Shown here: positions 8,448 to 17,616 of the stretch, piece after piece | Layout of the letters: every line of letters starts with the position of its first letter | Position numbering within the stretch: position 1 is the stretch's first letter | Assembly: GCF_030123325.1 (NCBI RefSeq) | Contig: NZ_CP126106.1 | Coordinates: forward strand, 4,492,001-4,556,000 | Direction: 5' to 3' | DNA from: Peribacillus simplex | GTDB lineage: Bacteria; Bacillota; Bacilli; Bacillales; DSM-1321 | DNA: 64,000 bases | The notes under the pieces: model-generated | Seen by the model: only the letters and a program-made list of their open reading frames with translations | Told to the model about the DNA's origin: nothing | Database searches by the model: none | Translations under genes and position numbers: made by a program

Positions 8448-10451
8448 ATGAAAGGTTTACAACTTGTATTTCAAGATATAAAAGCGATGTGGAAACATAA
8501 ACACGGGAGAATCGCCTTGATTTTCCTTTTGGTCGTTCCATTGATTTACTCAGGTTTCTTCTTGGCAGGATATTGGAACCCTTATGGAAAGTTGGATCAG
8601 CTCCCTGTGGCAGTGGTCAATCTAGATCATGGTTCAAAAATGGACGATAAGCCAGTCGAGGCTGGAGAGGATTTCGTTGAACAATTGAAAAAGCAGAAAG
8701 AATTGGATTTTCACTTTGTCACGGCAAAGGAGGCAAATACGGGTCTTAAGGAAGGTACCTATTATATGGTAGTCACGATTCCGGAAGATTTTTCGCAAAA
8801 TGTCACGACTTTAATGGATAAAAAACCGGAAACGGCTAAACTTTTGTATACTGTCAATCCAGGTAAGAACTTCGTTGCCTCACAGATCAGCTCTACTGCT
8901 GTTGAAAAGATGACTGCAAAAATCAACGCAAGCATCACGAAAGTCTATTCTGAAGGCATCCTTTCGAAATTCCAGGACGTTTCTAACGGCTTGGCGGATG
9001 CCGGGGCTGGAGCGGAAACGCTTCATCAAGGAACGGCGGATGCGAAAAACGGAACTGAGAAATTGAATGATGGCATTCAGGATTTGAATGATGGCGCCCA
9101 GAAGCTGCAAACAGGAAGCACCAAACTCTTGGATGGACAAGAAGCCTTAGCGGCTGGTGCGAAAGTATTAACATCAGGTTCCCAGACCTTGCATTCCGGC
9201 ATGAAGCATCTATCTGATGCACATGACTCATTGGAAAATGGGATGAATGAAGTAAGTAAGGGTGTTGAGAAATGGTCAGCCGGAAATGCAAAATTGATGC
9301 AGGGGCAAGAACAGGCTGCCGATACAGCGAATACTCTAAAAAAACAATTGGATGCCTATTTGAAAAGTCATCCTGATGCAATAAAGGATCAAGACTTCAA
9401 GCATATCGTTGCCCTTTCAGAAGGTTTATCCAAAGCAGCCGCCACTTTACATGCCGGTCAAAAGCAATTGGGCGAAGGTGCTGTCAAAGTGGCTGATGGA
9501 CAAGCAACCGTTCAAACCGGGATGAATGCTTTTGGAGATAAAATGGCACAAGCTACCTCGGGTGCCAAACAATTAAACGATGGTTCTGAAGAATTGGCGA
9601 ATGGATTATTTAAATGGAAAAATGGTTTCTCCACTTTACATGACGGAATCGATTCGCTAGCTGGCGGAAGCAGCAGGCTAGCCAGTGGATCGACGGAACT
9701 TCAAGACGGACTGGCTGCACTGGAAACGGGTTCAAGCAAATTATCCACCAAGCTTAATGAAGCTGCCGATAAAACGGCCAGCCTTCAGTACGACGATTCG
9801 ACAACTTCAATGTTCTCTGAACCCGTCCAATTGGTCCAATCCAATTTATCTGAAGTACCTAACTACGGAACCGGGATTGCTCCTTATTTTCTGTCGTTGG
9901 CCTTTTATGTAGGCGGCATCATGGCTTCCAATATCTTGCCGCTTGGCCGCAGGCAGAATCTTAAGGTTACCGGAACCGTTCATTTCACGAATAAATTAAT
10001 GCTCGTATATGTAATCGGCTTGGTTCAGGCACTTCTAGTGGATGCAGTCGTCCTTCTCGGATTCCATTTACACGTGGCCAGTGTCCCTGTATTCATTCTA
10101 TCAAGCATCATCGTTTCATTTACCTTCATGACATTCATTCTAATGTTGGTGACCGTATTCGGAGTGGTGGGCAAATTCGCAGCCGTGACCCTTCTCGTGT
10201 TCCAATTGGCGACCTGCGGTGGAACATTCCCAGGCGAACTGGGCATGTCATTATTGACGAAAATCGGTCAATTTTTACCTATGGCCCACTCATTAAAGGA
10301 ACTTCAAGAGGTCATCTCATTAGGCGGCTGGGAAAACTTGCGAACGCAGATTTGGATCTTACTTGCCTATCTCGTTTCTGCAGCGATCATTGGCTGGATA
10401 GCCAGTCATATCCAGCATGCAAAAGTAACTTCAGAGGAAGTGACATCTTGA
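8448..10451 (+). CDS. YhgE/Pip family membrane protein (ABC-2-like exporter)
   Basis: This 667-residue protein has one N-terminal membrane segment (about 22-45), then a long extracytoplasmic region rich in degenerate heptad-like units (LNDGIQDLNDGAQKL, LHDGIDSLAGGSSRL, about 185-450) and about five C-terminal membrane segments (about 480-660) of ABC-2 type. The layout is that of YhgE/Pip proteins, relatives of the phage infection protein and of ESX/type VII-linked EsaA. Its function is unclear; export or envelope assembly is plausible. It is probably controlled by the divergent LysR protein. A strong terminator follows the stop codon. Confidence 0.85.
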   Translation: MKGLQLVFQDIKAMWKHKHGRIALIFLLVVPLIYSGFFLAGYWNPYGKLDQLPVAVVNLDHGSKMDDKPVEAGEDFVEQLKKQKELDFHFVTAKEANTGLKEGTYYMVVTIPEDFSQNVTTLMDKKPETAKLLYTVNPGKNFVASQISSTAVEKMTAKINASITKVYSEGILSKFQDVSNGLADAGAGAETLHQGTADAKNGTEKLNDGIQDLNDGAQKLQTGSTKLLDGQEALAAGAKVLTSGSQTLHSGMKHLSDAHDSLENGMNEVSKGVEKWSAGNAKLMQGQEQAADTANTLKKQLDAYLKSHPDAIKDQDFKHIVALSEGLSKAAATLHAGQKQLGEGAVKVADGQATVQTGMNAFGDKMAQATSGAKQLNDGSEELANGLFKWKNGFSTLHDGIDSLAGGSSRLASGSTELQDGLAALETGSSKLSTKLNEAADKTASLQYDDSTTSMFSEPVQLVQSNLSEVPNYGTGIAPYFLSLAFYVGGIMASNILPLGRRQNLKVTGTVHFTNKLMLVYVIGLVQALLVDAVVLLGFHLHVASVPVFILSSIIVSFTFMTFILMLVTVFGVVGKFAAVTLLVFQLATCGGTFPGELGMSLLTKIGQFLPMAHSLKELQEVISLGGWENLRTQIWILLAYLVSAAIIGWIASHIQHAKVTSEEVTS

Positions 10452-10454
10452 TGT

Positions 10455-10492
10455 AAAAAAGCGCAGTGCAAATGGCACTGCGCTTTTTTTAT
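10455..10492 (+). terminator. Terminator of the YhgE-type gene
   Basis: The stem AAAGCGCAGTGC/GCACTGCGCTTT, with a short loop and a T-run, starts a few bases after the stop codon. Confidence 0.9.
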
Positions 10493-10540
10493 ATGGCTGT
10501 TTTCGCATACTTTGTTGCTATTTACCAAGTAAAGCGGTGT

Positions 10541-10668
10541 GGTTGATTTCCCCTCCAGATGCTCGCGTTCCGCGGGGCGGGCGGTGAGCCTCCTCGGCGT
10601 AAACGCCTGTGGGGTCTCACCTGTCCCGCTGCTCCCGCAGGAGTCTCGCACTTGCGCTCCAATCAACC
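10541..10668. repeat. 128-bp GC-rich element with terminal inverted repeats
   Basis: The element begins GGTTGATT and ends AATCAACC. It is much richer in GC than its surroundings (internal GCGGGGCGGGCGG and GTGGGGTCTCACC). A related copy in opposite orientation occupies 63517-63645, and short internally deleted derivatives lie at 43288-43329 and 43417-43460. It has no coding capacity. It looks like a REP/MITE-like dispersed element. The remainder of 10452-10834 holds only two terminators. Confidence 0.75.
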
Positions 10669-10778
10669 TTAAATAGTATAGTTATTAAAAACAACAATCT
10701 TTTCGAAAAGAGCCTTTTATATACAAGTGAAAATCACATGGGTGAAACATACTGATTAAGTCGACTGAACTTAAAAGA

Positions 10779-10826
10779 AAAAGCCCTATGCTGCCTGAAC
10801 GGTTCAGGTGGCATAGGGCCTTTTAT
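10779..10826 (-). terminator. Terminator of the DHA2 efflux gene
   Basis: GCCCTATG-C-TGCCTGAA pairs with TTCAGGTGGCATAGGGC, with T-runs on both sides, so it may work in both directions. It lies just after the efflux gene's stop codon. Confidence 0.85.
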
Positions 10827-10834
10827 TGTCTCAT

Positions 10835-12340
10835 TTAAGCGGTTTGATCTTTTTTCGCAGCTGGTTTTTCTTCAGCCGGCCAAGCACGCTTAAGGAATAA
10901 TGCCAGAATCAGCGCCACACCGGCAATGAAGGTAGATACAAAGAAGGAGAAGTTAATTCCATCCAGCATTGCCTGCATCCCGATTTGGGCTTTCATTTGG
11001 CCCATCATCTCAGCAGTGGGCTGGCTTGTTAATTTGCTCATCGCTTTCGTCATTAAATCTTCGGCAGTAGAAGCTGCACGGTTAGACATGACCGTAACGA
11101 GCAATGCCGTACCGATCGCACCGGAAATTTGGTTCAGTGTGTTATTCATCGCTGTACCGTGCGGATTCATGCGGGCTGGCAGCGAGTTCAAGCCATTTGT
11201 CATGATCGGCATCATGGACATTGACATCCCGAAGGAACGAACGGAAAACAGGATTACAATTTCTGTATACGTAGTTTCCATTGATAATTTACTTAGCAAA
11301 TACGTAGTTACCACAGTGATAAGCAAACCGATTGAAGCAAGGATGCGGGCACCGAACTTATCGAAAAGCTTACCGGTAACCGGTGACATGAGGGCCATTA
11401 ATAACGCACCTGGAAGCATCAGTAATCCAGAATCGAATGGTGAAATGCCACGTACTGTTTGTGTGTACATCGGAATTAAGATCATCCCCGAGAACATCGC
11501 CATGTTCAGTACGATTGAGATCGTTGCGGATAAAGCGAACATCGGGTGCTTGAAGATCCTGAACTCAAGCATTGGCGTTTCCATTTTAAGCTGGCGGGAA
11601 ATGAAAAGGATCAGGGAAATGGCACCGACAATCAGTGTTCCATATACCCACGGGCTATCCCAACCCTTGCTGCCTGCCGAACTGAATCCGTAAAGCAGGC
11701 CTCCAAAGCCCAAGCTGGATAGGGTGACCGATAATTTATCGATCTTGATATCGACTTTTTCCTTGTGGTCTTTAAGTTTAAAGAAGCCGAAAATAAGCAC
11801 TAGTAAAGCTAGCGGAGTAATGAAATGGAATAGCATTCTCCAATCATAATGTTCGATGATCCAGCCTGAAAGCGTCGGCCCGATTGCAGGGGCAAACATC
11901 ATGACCAAACCGAATAGTCCCATTGCCGAGCCCCGTTTTTCAACAGGGAAAGAAGTTAAAAGTACGTTCATCAATAATGGCATCATGATTGCCGAACCGG
12001 CAGCCTGAACCATACGTGCGCTCAATAATAGCGGGAATACATGCGCTACACCAGCAACGATCGTCCCGATTGAGAATAGGAGCATGGCTGTCAGGAACAG
12101 ATTACGCACAGAATATTTCCTTATTAAGAAGGCTGTTGTCGGAATCATGATTCCGTTCACGAGCATGTAGCCCGTTGTCAGCCATTGGACTGTGGAAGTC
12201 TCGATTCCCAGGTCTATTTGGATCGATGGCAGTGCAATATTTAAAAGGGTTGAATTCAGTATCGCTATGAACGCCCCGACCATCAGTATGGCCAAAATGC
12301 CATACGACCCCTTTTTCTCATTTGTTTGTGCAGTACTCAC
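10835..12340 (-). CDS. DHA2-family MFS multidrug transporter
   Basis: This 501-residue protein of about 14 membrane segments belongs to the EmrB/QacA drug:H+ antiporter family. Family marks are TSTVQWLTTGYMLVNGIMIPTTAFL (residues 48-72) and the motif-C-like GPTLSGWIIEHYDWR (about 155-169). It is divergent from a TetR gene, and two identical TATAC-N5-GTATA palindromes lie in the gap, one before each gene. It therefore looks like a drug-inducible efflux pump of the LmrB/Mdr type. The substrate range cannot be read from sequence. A bidirectional terminator closes the gene. Confidence 0.88.
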   Translation of the reverse strand: MSTAQTNEKKGSYGILAILMVGAFIAILNSTLLNIALPSIQIDLGIETSTVQWLTTGYMLVNGIMIPTTAFLIRKYSVRNLFLTAMLLFSIGTIVAGVAHVFPLLLSARMVQAAGSAIMMPLLMNVLLTSFPVEKRGSAMGLFGLVMMFAPAIGPTLSGWIIEHYDWRMLFHFITPLALLVLIFGFFKLKDHKEKVDIKIDKLSVTLSSLGFGGLLYGFSSAGSKGWDSPWVYGTLIVGAISLILFISRQLKMETPMLEFRIFKHPMFALSATISIVLNMAMFSGMILIPMYTQTVRGISPFDSGLLMLPGALLMALMSPVTGKLFDKFGARILASIGLLITVVTTYLLSKLSMETTYTEIVILFSVRSFGMSMSMMPIMTNGLNSLPARMNPHGTAMNNTLNQISGAIGTALLVTVMSNRAASTAEDLMTKAMSKLTSQPTAEMMGQMKAQIGMQAMLDGINFSFFVSTFIAGVALILALFLKRAWPAEEKPAAKKDQTA

Positions 12341-12381
12341 TTTTTATCTATTCCTCCATTCAAACTATTGGTTCATTTTAT

Positions 12382-12396
12382 TATACGAGCGGTATA
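12382..12396. promoter_or_regulatory. TetR operator 1 (efflux side)
   Basis: TATAC-GAGCG-GTATA is a perfect inverted repeat, 42 bases before the efflux start codon. The same arms and spacing recur at 12507-12521. Two copies in one divergent gap make a dedicated operator likely. Confidence 0.72.
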
Positions 12397-12506
12397 TTCC
12401 AATCTCACAAAATCAATAATATACCCCTAGTTCATTTTTTGCAATAAAAATTTACTGGTTTAAATAAGGGTTTGTGCTGTGATGAAAAATAGAGTACGAT
12501 TACATT

Positions 12507-12521
12507 TATACAAGCAGTATA
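12507..12521. promoter_or_regulatory. TetR operator 2 (regulator side)
   Basis: TATAC-AAGCA-GTATA has the same arms and 5-base spacing as operator 1. It lies 17 bases before the TetR start chosen here. This also argues against the longer reading frame that would put the operator inside the gene. Confidence 0.72.
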
Positions 12522-12538
12522 ATGAAAATAAGGTGATA

Positions 12539-13435
12539 ATGATGAATAATCGAAGGCAGAATGTCATTGATACGGCTCATAAGCTGTTTATTGACAAGGG
12601 CTACCAAGCCACGTCCATCCAGGACATTCTAGATGGCAGCGGTATATCAAAAGGTACATTCTATAATTATTTCCCTTCGAAGGGTGAATTATTTATAGCC
12701 ATTTTCCGTTCCTTCTATACAAAGATTCGCCATGACAGGGAAAAACTGTTGATTGGTCAAGATTCAGCCGATATTGGAATTTTCATCCGGCAGCTCGATT
12801 TGCAGATGATGGTGAACAAGCAAAGCAAATTGCTTATCCTGATCGAAGAAGTCCGTGTTTCCAACGATGAAGAATTAAAACAATTCATCAATAAGACGGT
12901 ATTGTTGAACTTACGCTGGATGTATAGCCGTTTTATCGATATATTCGGGGAAAGCAAAAAACCCTATCTTTTGGATAGCGTCATCATCTTTCATTCGATG
13001 ATGACCCACATGAATCACTTTAGCTATCGTGCTAATCCCGCCGGTACACCGGACATACAAATTATCCACTATTGCATGAACCGCATTGTCCATTTAGTCA
13101 ATGAGGTGGCTGAAAGCGGGGAACAGATCATTGATCCGGAACTAATGGAAAAGTGGTTTCCGAACTTTACAAACCATCTTGATTCTTGCCATAATGATTT
13201 GCTTCATTCCACCACGGAATTGAAAAAAGCGATAAACAAAGCTTTTCCTTGCGATGAAGATCGAACAAGAGCCATTGAATTGATCGACTTTATCCAAGAT
13301 GAGCTGATGCAGTCCGACAAGCCGCGAAAATTCTTGATAGAAAGTTTGCTGCACACTTTGAAGACTGGATATGCATCACAGGTCCAAGCACATATTGAGA
13401 CTTTTGAAGAAAGCATCAATTCTTGCTTGAGCTGA
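12539..13435 (+). CDS. TetR-family regulator of the efflux pump
   Basis: This protein of about 298 residues has a TetR helix-turn-helix (ATSIQDILDGSGISKGTFYNYFPSKGEL, about residues 24-51) and a long C-terminal part, larger than the usual 190-210 residues. A second region after about residue 190 is not assigned. The start is ATG 12539 or 12542 behind AAGGTG; an in-frame ATG at 12479 is rejected because operator 2 would fall within the gene. It should repress itself and the divergent DHA2 pump until a drug-like ligand binds. A strong terminator follows. Confidence 0.85.
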   Translation: MMNNRRQNVIDTAHKLFIDKGYQATSIQDILDGSGISKGTFYNYFPSKGELFIAIFRSFYTKIRHDREKLLIGQDSADIGIFIRQLDLQMMVNKQSKLLILIEEVRVSNDEELKQFINKTVLLNLRWMYSRFIDIFGESKKPYLLDSVIIFHSMMTHMNHFSYRANPAGTPDIQIIHYCMNRIVHLVNEVAESGEQIIDPELMEKWFPNFTNHLDSCHNDLLHSTTELKKAINKAFPCDEDRTRAIELIDFIQDELMQSDKPRKFLIESLLHTLKTGYASQVQAHIETFEESINSCLS

Positions 13436-13454
13436 TGAAGATTGGAGATGCACA

Positions 13455-13484
13455 CACCTGCCGAAAACGGCAGGTGTTTTTTTT
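13455..13484 (+). terminator. Terminator of the TetR gene
   Basis: The stem CACCTGCCG/CGGCAGGTG with an AAAA loop is followed by eight T. Confidence 0.9.
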
Positions 13485-13585
13485 ATGGCTTTTTGAATTT
13501 GCCCTGTTTTAAAAAAAAGATTTGGTTTTATAAAAGGGTCCTAAGGAAACACTATCCTTATCATCATAAAGGGAGGTCTATCTAC

Positions 13586-15259
13586 TTGAGTGTGAAAGAG
13601 AATGCTTTGTCCATACTGGCTCTGGGCGGAGTGAATGAAATCGGTAAAAACATGTACGTGGTTCAATATTCCAACGATATCGTCATAATTGATTGTGGTG
13701 CAAAGTTTCCTGATGAAAGTTTATTAGGAGTCGATTTGATCATTCCCGATATTTCCTTTCTTCAGGAGAATAAGGAGAAGATCCGCGCTTTAATTGTGAC
13801 TCATGGGCATGAAGATCATATTGGCGGGATACCTTATTTCTTGAAAAAATTGAATGTACCCATTTATGCCACACGTTTAACACTTGGTTTGATTGAATTG
13901 AAGTTAAAAGAACATAACCTATTGGCTGATACGGAATTAATCCAGATCGATTCTGATTCAAGGTTGGAATTCGGGGAGATGGTTCTGGACTTTTTCAAAA
14001 CGAATCACAGTATACCCGATTGCCTTGGAGTCACCATGCATACGCCAGAAGGCACGGTCGTTCATACAGGGGACTTTAAGTTTGACTTGACACCCATGAA
14101 TGATCAGTACCCCGATATTCATAAAATGGCCAAAATCGGGAGTGAAGGTGTACTGGTTTTATTATCTGAAAGCACAAACGCCGAACGTCCCGGCTCAAGC
14201 CCCTCGGAGCATCTGGTTGGCAGCCATATTGAAGAAGCCTTCATGCAGGCAAAGCAGAAAGTCATTCTTTCGACCTTCGCTTCAAATGTCAATCGCGTTC
14301 AACAAGTTGTGAACGCTGCACAGAAGACAAACCGGAAACTCGCCCTGATTGGAAGAAGCATGGTTAACGTCGTATCAGTTGCCATTGAACGCGGCTACCT
14401 CGAGGTTCCTGATGGGATGCTTATCCAACCGCAAGAAGTGGATAAATATGCTCCTGAAAGGGTCGCGGTTTTATGTACAGGAAGTCAAGGAGAGCCATTT
14501 GCTGCACTTTCCCGCCTTTCCAGTTCGAATTATCGGGATATGAGTATATTGCCTGATGATACAGTGATCCTTGCCTCCACTCCAATACCCGGAAATGAAC
14601 GGGATGTTTCACGTATCATCGACAACCTGTTTCAACTTGGTGCCAAAGTCATTTACGGTTCTGGGACTGTAACGGGCATGCATGTTTCCGGACATGCCTA
14701 TCAGGAAGAATTAAAGCTCATGCTTACCTTGATGAAACCTAAGTATTTCATACCGATTCACGGTGAGTATCGGATGTTGCACCAGCATCGATTACTAGCC
14801 GAGTCTGTCGGAGTGGAGAAGGACCATACATTCATCATCAATAACGGCGATGTGGTGGATATTGAAAACTCCGTTGCCCGTCAAACGAGAAAGGTCGCTG
14901 CAGGCAATACCTTTGTTGATGGTGTTGGCGTTGGTGATGTTGGAGAAATCGTCCTGCGGGACCGTAAGCAGCTTTCCGAAGATGGAATGCTCGTGATCGT
15001 CATAACACTAAGCAAGACGGAAAGAAAAATCGTATCAGGACCTGATACCATTTCCCGGGGGTTTGTTTATGTTCAAAATTCCGAGGACCTGCTTAGACAT
15101 GTGAACCGTCTTGTCACGAAAACGGTCAACGACTTACAAAGTGAAAAAATATACCGGTGGAACGTCATCAAGCAAACCATAAAGAAGGAACTGGGGCAAT
15201 ATCTCTTTACTCAAACTAAGAAAAAACCAATGATCCTTCCGATCATCATTGAGGTTTAG
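13586..15259 (+). CDS. Ribonuclease J family protein
   Basis: This 557-residue metallo-beta-lactamase/beta-CASP ribonuclease starts at TTG 13586 behind GGGAGG. Earlier in-frame starts would run through the preceding terminator. The zinc motif HGHEDH is at residues 73-78, HTGDFKFD near 163, the beta-CASP CTGSQGEP near 338, HVSGHA near 370 and the C-terminal domain ends KKPMILPIIIEV. RNase J processes and degrades RNA from the 5' end. The sequence mixes features of J1 (HGHEDH) and J2 (LGGVNEIGKN, VVIPDIS-like), so it may be a third paralogue rather than rnjA or rnjB. It is a stand-alone gene, without the usual ykzG partner. Confidence 0.85.
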   Translation: MSVKENALSILALGGVNEIGKNMYVVQYSNDIVIIDCGAKFPDESLLGVDLIIPDISFLQENKEKIRALIVTHGHEDHIGGIPYFLKKLNVPIYATRLTLGLIELKLKEHNLLADTELIQIDSDSRLEFGEMVLDFFKTNHSIPDCLGVTMHTPEGTVVHTGDFKFDLTPMNDQYPDIHKMAKIGSEGVLVLLSESTNAERPGSSPSEHLVGSHIEEAFMQAKQKVILSTFASNVNRVQQVVNAAQKTNRKLALIGRSMVNVVSVAIERGYLEVPDGMLIQPQEVDKYAPERVAVLCTGSQGEPFAALSRLSSSNYRDMSILPDDTVILASTPIPGNERDVSRIIDNLFQLGAKVIYGSGTVTGMHVSGHAYQEELKLMLTLMKPKYFIPIHGEYRMLHQHRLLAESVGVEKDHTFIINNGDVVDIENSVARQTRKVAAGNTFVDGVGVGDVGEIVLRDRKQLSEDGMLVIVITLSKTERKIVSGPDTISRGFVYVQNSEDLLRHVNRLVTKTVNDLQSEKIYRWNVIKQTIKKELGQYLFTQTKKKPMILPIIIEV

Positions 15260-15272
15260 CGCCAAATCGAAA

Positions 15273-15306
15273 GGAACTCGACTTCGTATAGTCGAGTTCC
15301 CTTTTT
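15273..15306. terminator. Bidirectional terminator
   Basis: GGAACTCGACT/AGTCGAGTTCC with a CTTTTT tail on the plus strand and an AAAGG-rich lead lies between two convergent genes, serving RNase J and probably the permease. Confidence 0.8.
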
Positions 15307-16724
15307 CAATCAAGCCCTGATTTACTCGCTTTTGCGGCCATCGCCTTGTTCTTATTCCAAACCTTGAACTTCATGAAAACGGCGGCAAGACCGATGATCA
15401 CGATGAATAAAAGGCTGATGAAAAACCCTGGACGTATCTCTTTTTCAAGCAGGGTGCCACTTACGGCGGCCAAAATTAAAAGAAGTCCGAAAACGGCCGT
15501 AATCTTACTCCACATCTTATTTTCCAAGATTTTGAATGAAGAGAGAATGATGAATGCCCAGTTGTACAAAAGTAATATTCCAGCGGATGTTGTAATGTAT
15601 TCATAAATCTTGCCTGGCAGGAGCAAGGCAGTGATGATCGATCCTAAAAGTCCCAAGGCTCCAAGACCGAGTGAGGGCAGTGGAAGGTCCTTGAATTTCT
15701 TGATCTTTTGCATGAATAATGCGGGTGCATTCCCATCATTGGAGAGCGTTACCAATAGATTGGTGACCCCAAATAGTGAAGCGGTCATCGTCGAGAAACC
15801 GGCAATGATGATCGCACCATTAAAAACGTGCGGGAAAAATGCCAGGTGATAACTGTCCAATGCCGAAACGAATGGGCTTTCTTTTTCACTGAATGCTCCT
15901 AATGAAATCATGGTCACGGCTAACCCCAATGAAACCACATATATGATGGTAAGAACCAAGAGCATGATCGTCCCTGCCTTTGGCGCATCTTCCTTTTTCT
16001 TAAGCTGCATCGCCATCAGTCCAATGACCTCGATGCCTCCAAACGCATAAAAGGCATAGATAAGGGATGTCCAAAACCCTTTTAGTCCTTTTGGAAATAA
16101 TTCATTGAACTTATTTGGAAATGAGGGCGGTTTCCCTCCATCAAGTCCAAACCAGCCGCAAATTGCACATATTGCAATAATGATGAACATTACGATCGCT
16201 GCCGTCTTAATTATCGCAAGTATATTTTCCACTCTGTCGAACCCTTTTGTTCCCAGCAATACCACCACGATCGAAACAATGGCAAAACCGGAGGCAAATA
16301 GCCACAGCGGGACCTTCGGGAACCAAAATTGAGATAATAGCGAAAGCGCAGTAAGCTGGCTTCCCATGATCAATATATTGGAGGACCAATAATTCCAGCC
16401 GCAGCTAAAGCCAGCCCATCTTCCAAATGCTTTATTGGCATAATAACAAAAAGATCCCTCTTGAGGATCGGCAGCCGTCATTTTAGCAAGCAGATTATAA
16501 ACGATATAAGTACCTAGTGCAGCCAATACAAATGAAAATACAATGGATGGTCCCGTCGTTTTAATCCCTATGGTCGAACCAAGGAAATACCCTGTCCCGA
16601 TCGTACAGCCAACACCGACCAATGATAACTGCCACCATTTCATATCGCCTTGTTGTTCACCAGATGCTTTGGAATCTTGAGCAGCCTTCCCTTTCGCTGA
16701 ACTGCAATTGGCTTTTGTTGTCAT
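15306..16724 (-). CDS. APC-family amino acid permease
   Basis: This 472-residue protein of about 12 membrane segments belongs to the amino acid-polyamine-organocation family. TM1 carries the glycine-rich GVGCTIGTGYFLG (about residues 35-47) that binds the amino and carboxyl groups of substrates, and EGSFCYYANKAFG marks TM3. A basic, Lys/Ser-rich N-terminus precedes MKWWQLSLVG. The ATG at 16724 sits behind GGAAGGGGG; ORF extension upstream only translates that ribosome site. The substrate is unknown. The gene is convergent with RNase J and not obviously in an operon. Confidence 0.83.
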   Translation of the reverse strand: MTTKANCSSAKGKAAQDSKASGEQQGDMKWWQLSLVGVGCTIGTGYFLGSTIGIKTTGPSIVFSFVLAALGTYIVYNLLAKMTAADPQEGSFCYYANKAFGRWAGFSCGWNYWSSNILIMGSQLTALSLLSQFWFPKVPLWLFASGFAIVSIVVVLLGTKGFDRVENILAIIKTAAIVMFIIIAICAICGWFGLDGGKPPSFPNKFNELFPKGLKGFWTSLIYAFYAFGGIEVIGLMAMQLKKKEDAPKAGTIMLLVLTIIYVVSLGLAVTMISLGAFSEKESPFVSALDSYHLAFFPHVFNGAIIIAGFSTMTASLFGVTNLLVTLSNDGNAPALFMQKIKKFKDLPLPSLGLGALGLLGSIITALLLPGKIYEYITTSAGILLLYNWAFIILSSFKILENKMWSKITAVFGLLLILAAVSGTLLEKEIRPGFFISLLFIVIIGLAAVFMKFKVWNKNKAMAAKASKSGLD

Positions 16725-16832
16725 AACATTACCCCCTTCCATCATTCATAGTGTTGATAATGCCACAATGAATTATGCAAGGAAGAAGTTTTCAAATACC
16801 CTGCCTTTTGTATTAACCTGAAGCATTCTGCT

Positions 16833-17465
16833 TTATGATATGATGGCGGAAATGCCTTGATATGCAAAATAAACACCAAAGCCGACCAATGATAATCCAG
16901 AGATGATTGAAATGGCCATTAAGCTTCTTTCATTTAAAAACCTGCGAAATCCATTCGTTAATGCCGCTACGAAAAAATCCCAGCAGGTAAGACCAAGAAA
17001 AATCATCCCGCTATAAATGAAAAGTTGGGATGTCCCATAGGTTGAAGCCGTTTTAGCTAAAACAGACCCATATATCCCCAACCAGAATAAAATGGATAAT
17101 GGACTGGTCACTGACATGATGAATCCGGTCAAAAAACAGGAAATTAAAGAATCTCTATTCCTATATTGATTTAATAGTATCGTATTAACTCGTAAAACAC
17201 TTTCGACCCCAGAATAAATAAGCACAAACCCGCCAAAAAGCCATAAAAAGATCTGGACGATCGGAATTTCTAAAAACCGTACCATACCCACATACACTAA
17301 AATCATGAACAAGGCATCTGCAATCATCGACCCTGCCCCAACGATCCAGGCATGCCAAAACCCGTTCTTGATTCCTTTATCGATACGAGCGGAATTGACC
17401 GGACCGATCGGTGCTGCAAGGGTTAGTCCTAAGAAAAAGTAACTCAGCAGTAAATGTACACTCAA
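16833..17465 (-). CDS. LysE-family exporter, copy 1
   Basis: This 210-residue protein of about six membrane segments belongs to the LysE/RhtB amino acid exporter family. The N-terminal GLTLAAPIGPVNSARIDKGIKNGFWHAW carries the family's APIGP signature. The start is TTG behind GAAGGAG. It is clearly paralogous to the gene at 19236-19862 on the other strand (both read AAPIGP-N-DKGIK-GFWHAW and TGFIMS-PLSILFWLGIYGS). An MFS gene lies between the copies. Its exported substrate is not known. Confidence 0.85.
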   Translation of the reverse strand: MSVHLLLSYFFLGLTLAAPIGPVNSARIDKGIKNGFWHAWIVGAGSMIADALFMILVYVGMVRFLEIPIVQIFLWLFGGFVLIYSGVESVLRVNTILLNQYRNRDSLISCFLTGFIMSVTSPLSILFWLGIYGSVLAKTASTYGTSQLFIYSGMIFLGLTCWDFFVAALTNGFRRFLNERSLMAISIISGLSLVGFGVYFAYQGISAIIS

Positions 17466-17563
17466 AAAGCATCACTCCTTCGAGCCAGTTCATGACTTGT
17501 ACATTCTATGTGACAACCCCCCGCCTATAACCTCATGAAAAAAAATTTTGCGAGTTACAAAAC

Positions 17564-17593
17564 AAAAAAAGCCGTGGGAAAGCCCGGCTTTTT
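17564..17593 (-). terminator. Terminator of the MFS gene
   Basis: AAAGCCGGGC/..CACGGCTTT forms an interrupted stem followed by seven T on the minus strand. Confidence 0.75.
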
Positions 17594-17616
17594 CGGGGAA
17601 TTTCTATTGAAGCCTA

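Noticed and set aside
12479..12538. Upstream extension of the TetR gene
   Set aside because: It would place operator 2 within the coding region. The ATG at 12539/12542 has a proper ribosome site.
13442..13585. Upstream extension of the RNase J gene
   Set aside because: It runs through the preceding terminator and gives an N-terminus absent from the family. TTG 13586 behind GGGAGG gives the normal length.
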